This document shows positions 9,967 through 18,421 of a stretch of DNA of 64,000 nt, piece by piece (position 1 is the first letter of the stretch; the number at the start of each line of letters is the position of its first letter). The DNA is taken from the NCBI GenBank assembly GCA_965262175.1, contig CBDHES010000002.1, forward strand, positions 1,116,001-1,180,000, read 5' to 3'. A program made the position numbers and the translations under genes. The notes under the pieces were generated by a model. The model did no database searches. It saw only the letters and a program-made list of their open reading frames with translations, and was not told the origin of the DNA. Source of the DNA: CADEDH01 sp965262175. Lineage in GTDB: Bacteria > Actinomycetota > Acidimicrobiia > Acidimicrobiales > SZUA-35.

Positions 9967-9972
9967 TAAGGT
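9967..9972 (+). promoter_or_regulatory. Putative -10 hexamer TAAGGT
   Basis: TAAGGT ends seven bases before the GTG start at 9980, consistent with a leaderless transcript. Confidence 0.4.
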
Positions 9973-9979
9973 CGAGAGG

Positions 9980-10555
9980 GTGAACCCCGAGGTCGACGCG
10001 TTCCTCGAACGCTCCGAGATCTGGCCCGACGAGATGGCGGCGCTGCGACCGATCCTCCTCCGTTGTGGGTTGACCGAGGAGATCAAGTGGCGGATGCCCT
10101 GCTACACCCACGAGGGCCGCAACATCGTCATCATGCAGGAGATGAAGGATCACCTGTCCCTCATGTTCTTCAAGGGAATGCTGCTCGGCGACCCCGACGG
10201 GGTCCTGGTCGACCAGGGACCGAACTCCCGCTCGGCTCGACGGATGTGCTTCACCTCGGTCGACGCCGTCACCTCGTCGGCGTCGACGATCGAGGCCTAC
10301 GTCGGCGAGGCGATCGACGTGGCCGAGGCCGGCCTCGAGGTCGAGCCGGCCCCGGAGCTGGAGCTGGTGGCCGAGCTCCAGGAACGCCTCGACCAGGATC
10401 CGGAGCTGGCGGCGGCGTTCGCCGCCCTCACCCCCGGCCGCCAGCGGGGCTACAACCTCTACGTCTCCGATGCCAAGCAGTCGGCGACCAGGGCCTCCCG
10501 AGTCGAGAAGTACGTGGCCAAGATCCTGTCGGGTAAGGGCCTCCGGGACCGCTGA
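9980..10555 (+). CDS. DUF1801 / YdeI-OmpD-associated family protein
   Basis: 191 residues from GTG 9980. The N-terminal part (EEIKWRMPCYTHEGRNIVIM, then HLSLMFFKG) is the DUF1801/YdhG fold, with the familiar I-K-W and P-x-Y motifs. The C-terminal 70 residues (ALTPGRQRGYNLYVSDAKQSATRASRVEKYV) are the small helical YdeI/OmpD-associated module. Proteins with this layout are widespread and poorly characterised; iron or small-molecule binding has been proposed for relatives, but I make no functional claim. It follows the phosphatase by 43 bases but appears to have its own promoter. Confidence 0.82.
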   Translation: MNPEVDAFLERSEIWPDEMAALRPILLRCGLTEEIKWRMPCYTHEGRNIVIMQEMKDHLSLMFFKGMLLGDPDGVLVDQGPNSRSARRMCFTSVDAVTSSASTIEAYVGEAIDVAEAGLEVEPAPELELVAELQERLDQDPELAAAFAALTPGRQRGYNLYVSDAKQSATRASRVEKYVAKILSGKGLRDR

Positions 10556-10580
10556 CGGCTCGCCCCCTACGAGGCAGCGC

Positions 10581-11309
10581 TCACACCTTGCGCCAGACCG
10601 AGATGTGGGAGGTGCTCTCGTTGGTGAACGGGGCCCGGTCCCATGAGCTCCACCGCTGGTGGAGCTCCATGCCGGCCAGGGTCGCCATCAGGTCGAGCTC
10701 GCTCGGCCAGGCGTAGCGGTGGGGTGAGGCGAACGTGGCGACCCTGCCGTCGGTCACGTCGTAGTGATGGGAGACGACCCGCTGCTCGGCGACGTCGTAC
10801 TCGTCGATGCCGACGTGGCCGTCCGACGTGTCGAACAGCGCGAACCGCTCACCCCACGGCAGTCGACGAAGGTCGGGGACGAACAGCTCGATCACGAAGT
10901 ACCCGCCCCGCTCCAGGTGATCGCTGGCGTTGCGGAAGCACTGCACCTGCTCGCCCTGGGTCAGGAGGTTGCTGATCGTGTTGTAGACCAGGAACACGAG
11001 ACGGAACTCGCCATCGACACGGGCCGTGGCCATGTCGCCGATGGTGATCGGGACCCGCTCGGCCCCCGGTTTGGCCCGCATCTGGTCGGCCATCGCCTGC
11101 GACAGCTCGATCCCGGCAACCGGGACGCCCCGATCGCTCAGGGGGAGGGCGACCCGACCGGTCCCCGCCGCGAGCTCGAGCGCTCGACCGTCGCCGGCCA
11201 GGTCGGCCAGGAACTCGACCGTCGGGCCGAGGACCGCGTCGTCGAACATGGCGGCGGCCCCGGCGTCGTAGTGGGGGGCGATCCGTTCGTCGAAGATCCC
11301 GTCGGACAC
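10581..11309 (-). CDS. Class I SAM-dependent methyltransferase
   Basis: 242 residues from GTG 11309 (a GTG at 11345 is an alternative). ALELAAGTGRVALPLSDRG is motif I of the Rossmann methyltransferase fold, VAGIELSQAM is motif II with the ribose-binding acidic residue, and FRLVFLVYNTISNLL is motif IV. The family (Methyltransf_25 type) covers many small-molecule methylases, so the substrate is unknown. It follows the two-helix membrane protein gene in the same direction after a short gap, so the two probably share a transcript. Confidence 0.85.
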   Translation of the reverse strand: MSDGIFDERIAPHYDAGAAAMFDDAVLGPTVEFLADLAGDGRALELAAGTGRVALPLSDRGVPVAGIELSQAMADQMRAKPGAERVPITIGDMATARVDGEFRLVFLVYNTISNLLTQGEQVQCFRNASDHLERGGYFVIELFVPDLRRLPWGERFALFDTSDGHVGIDEYDVAEQRVVSHHYDVTDGRVATFASPHRYAWPSELDLMATLAGMELHQRWSSWDRAPFTNESTSHISVWRKV

Positions 11310-11366
11310 GCCGCCATCGTGGTGGCCGCTCCACCGTCGCGCCACCCGATTTCGGCCGGTCGTCGG

Positions 11367-11879
11367 TCAGCTCCCGAACGCCGAGTTGTGGACGAGGGTG
11401 TCGAGGGCCTGCTCGGTTCCCCGGATGATTCGTCGCCTGATCAGTGGCCCGAGGGCGAGCCAGAGCGGGAGTTGGAGCCCGGCCACCACCGCCGGGGCGA
11501 TCGCCTGAGCCGGGGGGAGGACCCCCACCGCCACGAGGACGAGCCACGGGAGGGTGAGCGCCAGCACGAGCAACGGCGGGAACCAGGTGACGAACTGGCG
11601 GAGGAACCGGGTGCCGGCGAGGTCGGCGTCGAGGGCCAGCTCACCGTGGCCGGCGGTCAACTCGACCGTGCCCGCTCCCAGCAAGGGGTTCTGGCGGGTG
11701 CTGGTGAGCCGGGGTCCGGTCAGGCGAGCCGAGTCCGGACGGCGGTCCTCGATGCGGAACCCGACCGTCGACAGGGCGGCGATCGCCCGGTCGAGGGCGG
11801 CCGTCGGGTCGGCCCCGACCGGGGCGGCTGCGCGGTGGCGATGTTCCGGCCGACCGCCGGACTCGATCAACTCGTTCAC
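11367..11879 (-). CDS. Small membrane protein, unknown family
   Basis: 170 residues from GTG 11879. The first 90 residues form a soluble domain (AALDRAIAALSTVGFRIEDRRPDSARL...GAGTVELTAGHGELALDADL) resembling a small beta-rich PH-like or lipid-sensing fold; two strongly hydrophobic helices follow (about 97-118 and 122-145), then a basic RRRII stretch. I do not recognise the family. A reverse TAGCGT hexamer (11893-11888) lies eight bases before the GTG, suggesting a leaderless transcript. The methyltransferase gene follows directly. Confidence 0.65.
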   Translation of the reverse strand: MNELIESGGRPEHRHRAAAPVGADPTAALDRAIAALSTVGFRIEDRRPDSARLTGPRLTSTRQNPLLGAGTVELTAGHGELALDADLAGTRFLRQFVTWFPPLLVLALTLPWLVLVAVGVLPPAQAIAPAVVAGLQLPLWLALGPLIRRRIIRGTEQALDTLVHNSAFGS

Positions 11880-12037
11880 GCCACCCGACGCTAGCTCGAA
11901 CGGTCGTCCGGTCCCGGTCGGGCCGAGGGGGTGCCCGAGCGGTGCGTGGTAGCGGGCTGCCGGTCCGGGCCAACCATGTGGTGGAATGGTCGGGCCGACC
12001 CGCCGGCGACGGGGCGGGGTGCGACGATGGAGATCCG

Positions 12038-13372
12038 ATGACCGATATCACGACCGACCGCGAGACCTGGCTGGCGGCCGCTCCCGCCCGCAACCCCGAC
12101 GTGGAGCAGGCCATCTTCGCCGGCGACGTCCCCGATGCCGCCGAGCTGTCGATCGAGGAGATCAACCCCCTCAACCCCCACCTGTTCCGGGAAGACCGGT
12201 GGCAGGATCACTTCGCCCGCCTCCGCCGGGAGGACCCGGTCCACCTCAACGAGCTGGGCTCGTCGGGTCGGTACTGGTCGGTGACGAAGTGGGAGGACGT
12301 CCGAGCGGTCGAGAGCGACTGGGCCACGTTCTCCTCGGCCCAGGGGATCACGGCCGGTCCTCGGGTCGGCACCCCCCTTCCGGGCGGCTTCCAGCAGCAG
12401 GCGTTCATCGCCATGGACCCGCCAGGCCAGACCGAGCAGCGGAAGACGGTTCGGGGCATCTCGGCCCCGGCCAGCCTCCGGAACCTGGAGCCGCTGATCC
12501 GTGAGCGGACGAGCGCGGTGCTCGACGCCCTGCCCCACGGCGAGACCTTCGACTGGGTCGAGACGGTGTCGATCGAATTGACCACCCTCCTCCTGGCCAC
12601 CCTGTTCGACTTCCCCCTCGAGGATCGGCGGAAGCTGACCCGGTGGTCCGATGTGGTGACGACGATCCCGGAGCCGGGCGGCCTGATCGAGACGTCGGCC
12701 CAGCGGCAGCAGGAGCTGGCGGAGTGCCTCGACTACTTCGAAGGGCTGTGGGAGGAGCGCCGCCGCAATCCGGGCCACGATCTGGTCTCGATGCTGGCCT
12801 TCGGTGAGGCGACCAGCGAGATGCCCCCGGCAGCCCACCTCGGCAACCTGATCCTGCTCATCGTCGGCGGGAACGACACCACCCGGAACACGATGTCGGG
12901 CAGCGTCTACGGGCTCAACCGCTACCCCGAGCAGTACGACCGGCTGAACGCCGACCCCGGTCTGATCGCCAACCTGGTCCCGGAGGTCCTCCGGTGGCAG
13001 ACCCCGCTGTCGTACATGCGACGGACGGCGACGACCGACTGTGAGGTCGGGGGCAAGCGGATCGCCAAGGACGAGCAGGTCCTGATGTGGTACATCTCGG
13101 CCAACCGCGACGAGGAGCTGTTCGGCGACGCCGCCGAGCACCTCGATCTCGACCGGTCGAACGCCGACCGTCACCTGTCGTTCGGTTACGGCGTCCACTA
13201 CTGCATGGGCAGCCGGCTGGCCGAGCTGCAGCTCCGGATCCTGTGGGAGGAGATCCTGCCCCGGTTCGAACGGATCGAGGTCCAGGCCGAGCCGGAGCGG
13301 ACGTTCTCGTCGTTCGTCAAGGGCTACACCCACCTCCCGGTCCAGGTCACCCCCCGCCCATCGGCCCGATGA
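12038..13372 (+). CDS. Cytochrome P450, CYP153-like
   Basis: 444 residues from ATG 12038, preceded by GGAG. P450 hallmarks are complete: the I-helix oxygen-binding segment VGGNDTTRNTMSG, the K-helix ExxR (EVLR), and the heme loop HLSFGYGVHYCMGSRLAELQ with Cys389 as thiolate ligand. FIAMDPPGQTEQRKTV, the N-rich GGNDTTRN, and LRILWEEILPRFERI are shared with CYP153 enzymes, soluble bacterial alkane and fatty-acid terminal hydroxylases. Substrate assignment is therefore an inference from family motifs. No ferredoxin or reductase gene is adjacent. It ends convergent with the AhpD-like gene. Confidence 0.85.
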   Translation: MTDITTDRETWLAAAPARNPDVEQAIFAGDVPDAAELSIEEINPLNPHLFREDRWQDHFARLRREDPVHLNELGSSGRYWSVTKWEDVRAVESDWATFSSAQGITAGPRVGTPLPGGFQQQAFIAMDPPGQTEQRKTVRGISAPASLRNLEPLIRERTSAVLDALPHGETFDWVETVSIELTTLLLATLFDFPLEDRRKLTRWSDVVTTIPEPGGLIETSAQRQQELAECLDYFEGLWEERRRNPGHDLVSMLAFGEATSEMPPAAHLGNLILLIVGGNDTTRNTMSGSVYGLNRYPEQYDRLNADPGLIANLVPEVLRWQTPLSYMRRTATTDCEVGGKRIAKDEQVLMWYISANRDEELFGDAAEHLDLDRSNADRHLSFGYGVHYCMGSRLAELQLRILWEEILPRFERIEVQAEPERTFSSFVKGYTHLPVQVTPRPSAR

Positions 13373-13376
13373 GCCA

Positions 13377-13399
13377 GTCCACGTCCTGACCGCGTGGAC
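13377..13399. terminator. Hairpin between convergent P450 and AhpD-like genes
   Basis: GTCCACG (13377-13383) pairs with CGTGGAC (13393-13399) around a nine-base loop. A second short inverted repeat GCCGAT/ATCGGC follows near 13410-13440. No T tract, as is common at this base composition. Confidence 0.45.
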
Positions 13400-13427
13400 C
13401 ACCGCCGGCGGCCGATCCCGCGGCCCG

Positions 13428-14468
13428 CTATCGGCGACTGGTGAGGTCGGCGATGCCGGTGGCTCCGATGGTGGCGGCCTGCCGTTCGACGACGTCGTCG
13501 CCCAGTCGGGCCCCCGTTCCATCGGCGAGGCGGGTCATCATCTCGAAGTTCGCCGCTACCGCCGCAGCGTCGACCATGAACCGCTCGGTCGTCGCGTCGA
13601 GCAGGGCGGACCGGCTGGCTTCGAGCTCGGCGTCGTCGATGTCGGCGCAGGCCGAGGCGAACCGGAGGAGCTGGGCGCCGTGGTCGACGCCGACCTCGGC
13701 TCGGTCGCCATCGGCGAGGGCGGTCAGGTCGACGGCGTCACCGGTGGTCTTGGAGCTGCTCCAACTGAGCATGCTGGCGTGGGCCGTCGTTCAATAGAAG
13801 CACTCCCGGAGCTGGGCGACCCGGGACGCCACCAGCTCCACCTGGGGGCGGGTCAACCCGTCGGGGCTCCGCATCCAATCGGCCTGGCCCATCTCATCGG
13901 GCGGCATGTACTGGGCTGCGCCCATCCGCCACGTGTTGCGTTGCTCGGCCGGCACCGCCGAGTAGGCCTGGCGGACGGCGGCGGTCTGGTCGGCCGGGGC
14001 GGCCACCGGGACCCAGTTGAGCTCGGCGTCGACCACCTCGTCGGGCCGCTCCCTCGTCGGCTCACCGGGGATCGGATCGGGGAACGGGGGGATCGGCAGC
14101 CCCACGTTGCGGTGGAAGTGGGCGACCGCAGCCACCGTCGAGGTGATGGCGCACAGCTCGACGAAGGCCAACTCACCGACCTCGTCGGCCACCGCCCGGT
14201 GGACGTCGTCGGTCACCGTCCCGGCGTGGCGGGCCAGGCGGTACACGAAGTCGTGGGCCACAGCCGGGGCTTCGGTGTCGTCGGGGAGTCGACCGGCCGA
14301 CGACGGGCCGACCCACGGGGGCAACGGCTCGGGCTCGAAGAGGGCGGTGAGGACCGTGGTGGCGATCTCGATCCGTTGGGCTGCGCTCCACCACGTGCCC
14401 GGGGCGGCCACGTGGTCCCAGGCCAGGCGGTGGGCCTCGGCGAGATCGTGGCGGACATCGACGCTCAT
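13428..14468 (-). CDS. AhpD-like family protein with in-frame UGA: probable selenoprotein
   Basis: Read as one gene, the frame from ATG 14468 to the stop at 13428 codes for 346 residues if the TGA at 13793-13791 is decoded. The protein around it reads E222-C-F-Y-[UGA226]-T-T-A-H230, so the UGA sits exactly at the second Cys of the AhpD redox motif CxxC, with the conserved His four residues later. The frame continues without shift for another 120 codons with the same codon bias (HASMLSWSSSKTTGDAVDL). Directly downstream a perfect stem TTGGA/TCCAA with loop GCAGC (13764-13750) begins 26 bases after the UGA, as expected for a bacterial SECIS. AhpD-like CxxU proteins are known in selenoproteome surveys. 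Peroxidase or disulfide reductase activity is inferred. The alternative is a nonsense-mutated gene. Confidence 0.8.
13750..13764 (-). promoter_or_regulatory. Candidate bacterial SECIS hairpin
   Basis: The reverse-strand palindrome TTGGAGCAGCTCCAA can form a 5-6 bp stem with loop GCAGC (or CAG). The loop lies about 32-36 bases after the UGA, within the range reported for bacterial SECIS elements, and a G opens the five-base loop, as bSECIS models require. Confidence 0.55.
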
Positions 14469-14551
14469 GGCGCCAGCATGCCACCCCGTCCCGGGCCGCG
14501 CCCAGAGGAGGTACCGCACCGGCCGCCGCCGCCACTGCGGCCGGGACAGCA

Positions 14552-15379
14552 CTACCCTCCGGCCGGCGCCGTGGCGCCGAACCGACGGGCGATCACGTTG
14601 TAGAACGTTCGCTGGGGCATGGTGCTCCGGAAGAAGTTGGCCATGCGACCATCGAGCTCGGTCCGGTAGCGGAGCTTCGGACGTCGAGCAGCGACGACCT
14701 TGGCCACCGTTGAGGCGACGCGCGCCGGGTCCCCACCCTCCGCGGTCATCGTTTCGATCGATGTCAGGAGGTGCTCGCGGTAGCCGTCATAGGCGTCGAG
14801 GGTCTTCCATGCCGGCCGGGGCGACGAGGAGATGATCTCGGTCCGATAGGAACCCGGCTCGACGAGCGTCACGTCGATACCGAACTGGCGCATCTCCAGG
14901 TGGAGGGCGTCGGCCCATCCCTCCAGCGCATGCTTGGAGGCGCAGTACTGCCCCTGGCCGGGGATGCCCATGAGTCCCCCGAGCGAGCTGATGAACACCA
15001 GCCGGCCCCGCCCCTGGCGCCGGAGGAACGGGAGCACCGCTTGAGCCAGCCGGATCGGCCCGAGGTAGTTCACGTCGAGCAGCCGCTGGGTCTCGTCGAT
15101 CGGCAGTTCCTCGGCCGGCGCCACGATCGTCTGGGCCGCGTTGTTCACGACGACATCGATGCGGCCGTGATCGGCCATGACCGAGGTGACGAAGTCGTCG
15201 ACCGAGCTGTCGACCGTGAGATCCAAGGGGCGCATCTCGACCGCATCGACGGCTGGTCGGCCGCTTCGGGAAGTCCCGATGACATGATGGCCATCAGCGG
15301 TCAACCGCTCAGCGATGGCGGCCCCGATGCCACGGCTGGCCCCGGTGACGATGGTGATCGGTTGGCTCGTGCTGGCCAT
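14552..15379 (-). CDS. Short-chain dehydrogenase/reductase
   Basis: 275 residues of the classical SDR type: TGASRGIG cofactor loop near the N terminus, VVNNAAQ, catalytic Ser in VFISSLGG and YCASK with the Tyr and Lys. The long C-terminal extension (about 60 residues after VEPGSYRTE) resembles SDR family oxidoreductases acting on lipid or steroid substrates. NADPH preference is suggested by the basic TSRSGR after the second strand. It is divergent from a TetR-type regulator with an inverted repeat between them, so it is likely the target of that repressor. Its stop is about 80 bases upstream of the start of the AhpD-like gene. Confidence 0.88.
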   Translation of the reverse strand: MASTSQPITIVTGASRGIGAAIAERLTADGHHVIGTSRSGRPAVDAVEMRPLDLTVDSSVDDFVTSVMADHGRIDVVVNNAAQTIVAPAEELPIDETQRLLDVNYLGPIRLAQAVLPFLRRQGRGRLVFISSLGGLMGIPGQGQYCASKHALEGWADALHLEMRQFGIDVTLVEPGSYRTEIISSSPRPAWKTLDAYDGYREHLLTSIETMTAEGGDPARVASTVAKVVAARRPKLRYRTELDGRMANFFRSTMPQRTFYNVIARRFGATAPAGG

Positions 15380-15412
15380 GTGCTCATCCTTCCGAATGCT
15401 TCATCTGAACGA

Positions 15413-15457
15413 TGTCTAGATAAGACTCGAGAGGGACCATACCGAGAAGACTAGACA
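15413..15457. promoter_or_regulatory. Inverted repeat operator between SDR and TetR genes
   Basis: TGTCTAG at 15413-15419 and CTAGACA at 15451-15457 are perfect inverted arms in the 131-base divergent intergenic region, which is clearly lower in GC than its surroundings. CTCGAG at 15428-15433 lies between them. Likely binding sites of the adjacent TetR-type repressor. Confidence 0.5.
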
Positions 15458-15497
15458 GTGTCAATATTCTCGACAGCGTCCAGACCTATGGCTTCAC

Positions 15498-15503
15498 TAG
15501 GCT
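15498..15503 (+). promoter_or_regulatory. Putative -10 hexamer TAGGCT for TetR gene
   Basis: TAGGCT ends seven bases before the GTG start at 15511, consistent with a leaderless transcript. Confidence 0.45.
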
Positions 15504-15510
15504 GTCCACC

Positions 15511-16122
15511 GTGGCCCGAGCGACCTACCACCATGGGGATCTCCGACGGACACTGATCGACGCCACGGCAGTACTGATCGAGGAGCGGGGCCCGAGCGGC
15601 TTCAGCCTCCGGGAGGTCGCTCGCCGAGCCGGCGTCTCCCCGGCCGCCCCGTCACACCACTTCGGCGATGCCCAAGGCCTCCTGACCGCCGTCGCCGTGG
15701 AGGGCTTTAGCAAGCTGGTCGACGCCGTCGAGGACCTGGGCGACCACGATCCACATCGTCGCCTGGTCGAACACGCTCGCCGGTACGTCGACGTCGGCAT
15801 CAGCGCCCCGGGCCACATGGCCGTCATGTTCCGCCGCGACCTGGTCGACACCGCCGACCCCGACTACCTCGCCATGGCGACGAGAGCCTACGACCTGGTG
15901 GCGGAGACGGTCGCGGCAGCCGCGGATGGACCAGACGTCGACCTCACGTACGCCACCAAGACCCTCTGGGCGACGTGCCACGGGATCGTCAGCCTCTACC
16001 CGTCCGGTGAGCGGTCGCTCGACGACGACCCGGAGATCGACGAGCTCGTCCGACGTGCCGCCTCGATCGTCTCTCGCGGCCTACGTGTCGGACCGACACC
16101 CATCACCGAAAACCCCTCCTGA
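15511..16122 (+). CDS. TetR/AcrR family repressor with WHG-type C-terminal domain
   Basis: 203 residues from GTG 15511. The DNA-binding domain spans about residues 10-55: YHHGDLRRTLIDATAVLIEERGPSGFSLREVARRAGVSPAAPSHHF, where LREVARRAGVSPAAPSHHF is the helix-turn-helix. The MFRRDLVD segment and later TLWATCHGIVSL fit the TetR_C WHG ligand domain. It faces the SDR gene at 15379 across an inverted repeat, so autoregulation and control of that SDR is the simplest model. The LLM oxidoreductase and second SDR follow downstream in the same direction but after 140 bases. Confidence 0.9.
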   Translation: MARATYHHGDLRRTLIDATAVLIEERGPSGFSLREVARRAGVSPAAPSHHFGDAQGLLTAVAVEGFSKLVDAVEDLGDHDPHRRLVEHARRYVDVGISAPGHMAVMFRRDLVDTADPDYLAMATRAYDLVAETVAAAADGPDVDLTYATKTLWATCHGIVSLYPSGERSLDDDPEIDELVRRAASIVSRGLRVGPTPITENPS

Positions 16123-16263
16123 GCACAGGCCTGGCCGGCGACGTCACTGGTCAGAGGTGGTATCCAAGAGGTGCCTATGTGCAGACAGGGTGCCTTCTTG
16201 CGCGACCACCTCGATGATGATCGCTGATGGAGATCGAGGCAACCCACCCCCGAGGGATCCCGC

Positions 16264-17268
16264 ATGACCACCACCCCCACCGAGCCCATGCGCCGCGCCG
16301 GCCGCGGACGACTCGACGACACGTCGTTCACCACGATGAACCCGGCCTACAACGAGGTCTTCCAGCCGAACCGCCTCACCGTCGGACTCGTCGCACCACT
16401 GGAGAGCTACCGCTCCTCGGCGGTCCCGACGATGGCTCACCACCTCGACCGGATCCGCCTGGCCGAACAGCTCGGGTTCGCCGCCATCTGGCTGCGAGAT
16501 GTCCCCTTCGACGTGCCGTCGTTCGGCGACGCCGGCCAGGTGTACGACCCGTTCGTCTACCTCGGGCTCCTGGCCGGCGTGACCGAACGGATCGCGCTCG
16601 GGGTGGCCAGCATCGTGCTCCCCCTCCGCCATCCCGCCCACGTGGCCAAGGCTGCGGCGAGCGTCGACGACCTGTCGGGCGGCCGGCTCCTGCTCGGAGT
16701 CGCCTCCGGCGATCGACCGGACGAGTATCCGGCGCTCGACATCCCGTTCGCCGACCGCGGGGAGCGGTTCCGTCACGGCGTGGACTACCTACGGGCGATG
16801 GCCGATGACGCCCCATCGATCGACAGCCCGTTCGGCCGACTCCGGGGGGACATCGACCTGCTCCCCAAGCCGGCGTCGGGAACGCTTCCACTGCTCATCA
16901 CCGGCGGCAGCCAACAGGACCCCGACTGGATCGCCCGCAACGGCGACGGGTGGATGCTCTACCCCCGGCCCGTTCCCGACCAGGCCCGGATCGTCACCGA
17001 CTGGCGGGCCCGGGTCGCCGGCGCCGACCTCCCGCCCCGGCCCGTGATGCAGCCGCTCTACATCGACCTCGCCGACGATCCGGGCATCCGGCCCCAACCG
17101 ATCCACCTCGGGTTCCGTTCCGGTGTCGATGCCCTGCGCTCCCACCTCACCGAGCTGGAGCGGGTGGGGATCAACCACGTAGCCCTGAACCTCCGGTTCA
17201 ACGTCGCCGGCATCGAGCGGACGCTCGAACGGCTGGCGACCGAGATCCTGCCCGACTTCACCCCCTGA
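16264..17268 (+). CDS. LLM class flavin-dependent oxidoreductase, BA3436-like
   Basis: 334 residues of the luciferase-like monooxygenase fold. NRLTVGLVAPLESY, LGFAAIWLRDVPFDVPSFGDAGQVYDP, IALGVASIVLPLRHPAHVAKAAASVD and GGRLLLGVASGDRPDEYP strongly resemble the BA3436 subgroup of luciferase-type oxidoreductases, which are soluble FMN-dependent enzymes of unknown substrate. LLITGGSQQ and GDGWMLYPRP are further subgroup landmarks. The gene precedes an SDR by 12 bases, so the two likely form an operon that oxidises and reduces a common small molecule. Confidence 0.88.
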   Translation: MTTTPTEPMRRAGRGRLDDTSFTTMNPAYNEVFQPNRLTVGLVAPLESYRSSAVPTMAHHLDRIRLAEQLGFAAIWLRDVPFDVPSFGDAGQVYDPFVYLGLLAGVTERIALGVASIVLPLRHPAHVAKAAASVDDLSGGRLLLGVASGDRPDEYPALDIPFADRGERFRHGVDYLRAMADDAPSIDSPFGRLRGDIDLLPKPASGTLPLLITGGSQQDPDWIARNGDGWMLYPRPVPDQARIVTDWRARVAGADLPPRPVMQPLYIDLADDPGIRPQPIHLGFRSGVDALRSHLTELERVGINHVALNLRFNVAGIERTLERLATEILPDFTP

Positions 17269-17280
17269 GGAGCCTCCGCC

Positions 17281-18102
17281 ATGTCCACGAACGTCATCCT
17301 GGTGACCGGGGCCACCGATGGCCTCGGCCTCGAGACGGCGACCCGCCTCGCCGCCCTCGGGCACCGCCTGCTGCTGCACGGGCGCAGCGAGGCCAAGCTC
17401 GACGCCGCCGCCGAGTCCGTCCGCTCGACCGCTCCCGATGGGGCGGTCGAGACCTACCTCGCCGACCTGTCCGACCTGACCCAGGTGGACGCGCTCGCTG
17501 CCACCATCGCCGAGCACCACGACCGACTGGACGTGATCATCAACAACGCCGGCGTGTTCAAGACCGCCTCACCCCGGACGGCCGACGGGCTCGACGTGAG
17601 GTTCGTGGTCAACGCGCTGGCCCCGTACCGGCTGACCCAACTCCTGCTGCCTCTCGTGCCACCGTCGGGCCGGGTGGTGAACCTGTCGTCGGCGGCACAG
17701 GCGCCCGTCGACCGGCAGGCCCTCGGCGGGCAGGTCCCGTTGGCCGACATCGAGGCCTACGCCCAGAGCAAGCTGGCCATCACGATGTGGTCCCGTCACC
17801 TGTCGGAGCAGCTCGGCGACGGCGGCCCGGCCGTGATCGCCATCAACCCTGGATCGTTCCTCGCCACCAAGATGGTCCGGGAGGGCTACGGCCTGGCCGG
17901 CTACGACGTCGGGGCCGGCGCCGACGTGGTCATCCGGGCTGCGCTGTCCGAGGAGTTCGCCTCGGCCTCCGGTCGGTACTACGACAACGATGGCGGCGGC
18001 TTCGCCCCGCCTCACCCCGATGCGCTCGACCCGGCGATCGTCGAGTTGGTCGTCGCCGACATCGACCGCATCGCGTCGGAGCTGGCTTCGACCGGATCCT
18101 GA
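17281..18102 (+). CDS. Short-chain dehydrogenase, retinol dehydrogenase-like
   Basis: 273 residues. The NAD(P) loop TGATDGLG, IINNAGVF, the catalytic Ser in NLSSAAQ and YAQSK with Tyr and Lys mark a classical SDR. The basic HGRSEAK after strand two suggests NADPH. Sequence style (TGATDGLGLETA...LAALGHRLLLHGRS) is that of the retinol-dehydrogenase/WWOX-like branch. Downstream of the LLM gene by 12 bases, hence probably cotranscribed. Substrate unknown. Confidence 0.88.
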   Translation: MSTNVILVTGATDGLGLETATRLAALGHRLLLHGRSEAKLDAAAESVRSTAPDGAVETYLADLSDLTQVDALAATIAEHHDRLDVIINNAGVFKTASPRTADGLDVRFVVNALAPYRLTQLLLPLVPPSGRVVNLSSAAQAPVDRQALGGQVPLADIEAYAQSKLAITMWSRHLSEQLGDGGPAVIAINPGSFLATKMVREGYGLAGYDVGAGADVVIRAALSEEFASASGRYYDNDGGGFAPPHPDALDPAIVELVVADIDRIASELASTGS

Positions 18103-18421
18103 GGTCGGCGCCCGACCTCGACGTCGGCGGCGCGGTCGGCGGCGGGCCGGTCCCGGATCGACGGGCGCCGGTCACCGAAGCGATCCATGGCGGGGCGGGG
18201 GACACCGGCCTGGACCTCTGCAATGGGGAGGATGGTCTCGTGACCGTCGGTGAACCGGACCAGGAGGTCAACTCGGGCTCTCGGGCCAACAGCTCGCGCT
18301 CGGCGGCGAACCAACTCGGATCGTGGAAGGTCTCGGATGGCAAGCCGAGCGCATCCACCAGCGGGCGGTCGCACGCATCGGCCGCAGCGTCGAGTAGCGA
18401 GGCGAAGTCCGGGCTGACCAT
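18103..18421 (-). pseudogene. Possible frameshifted ORF remnant
   Basis: From ATG 18421 a frame with good third-position G/C bias runs MVSPDFASLLDAAADACDRP...FAAERELLAREPE for about 52 codons, then loses bias. The +1 frame picks up coding-like sequence immediately after it (VDLLVRFTDGHETILPIAEVQ) and continues into the end of the SDR gene. A single-base indel near 18265-18275 would join them. No family recognised. It may be a decayed gene, a sequencing error or chance; no other gene is visible in 18103-18560. Confidence 0.35.

Noticed and set aside
13428..13772. Independent small gene starting at the ATG at 13772
   Set aside because: It is in the same frame as the upstream ORF, and joined through the UGA it completes a known redox motif (CxxU-TTAH). 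Treating it as a separate gene loses that; the single-gene reading explains more.
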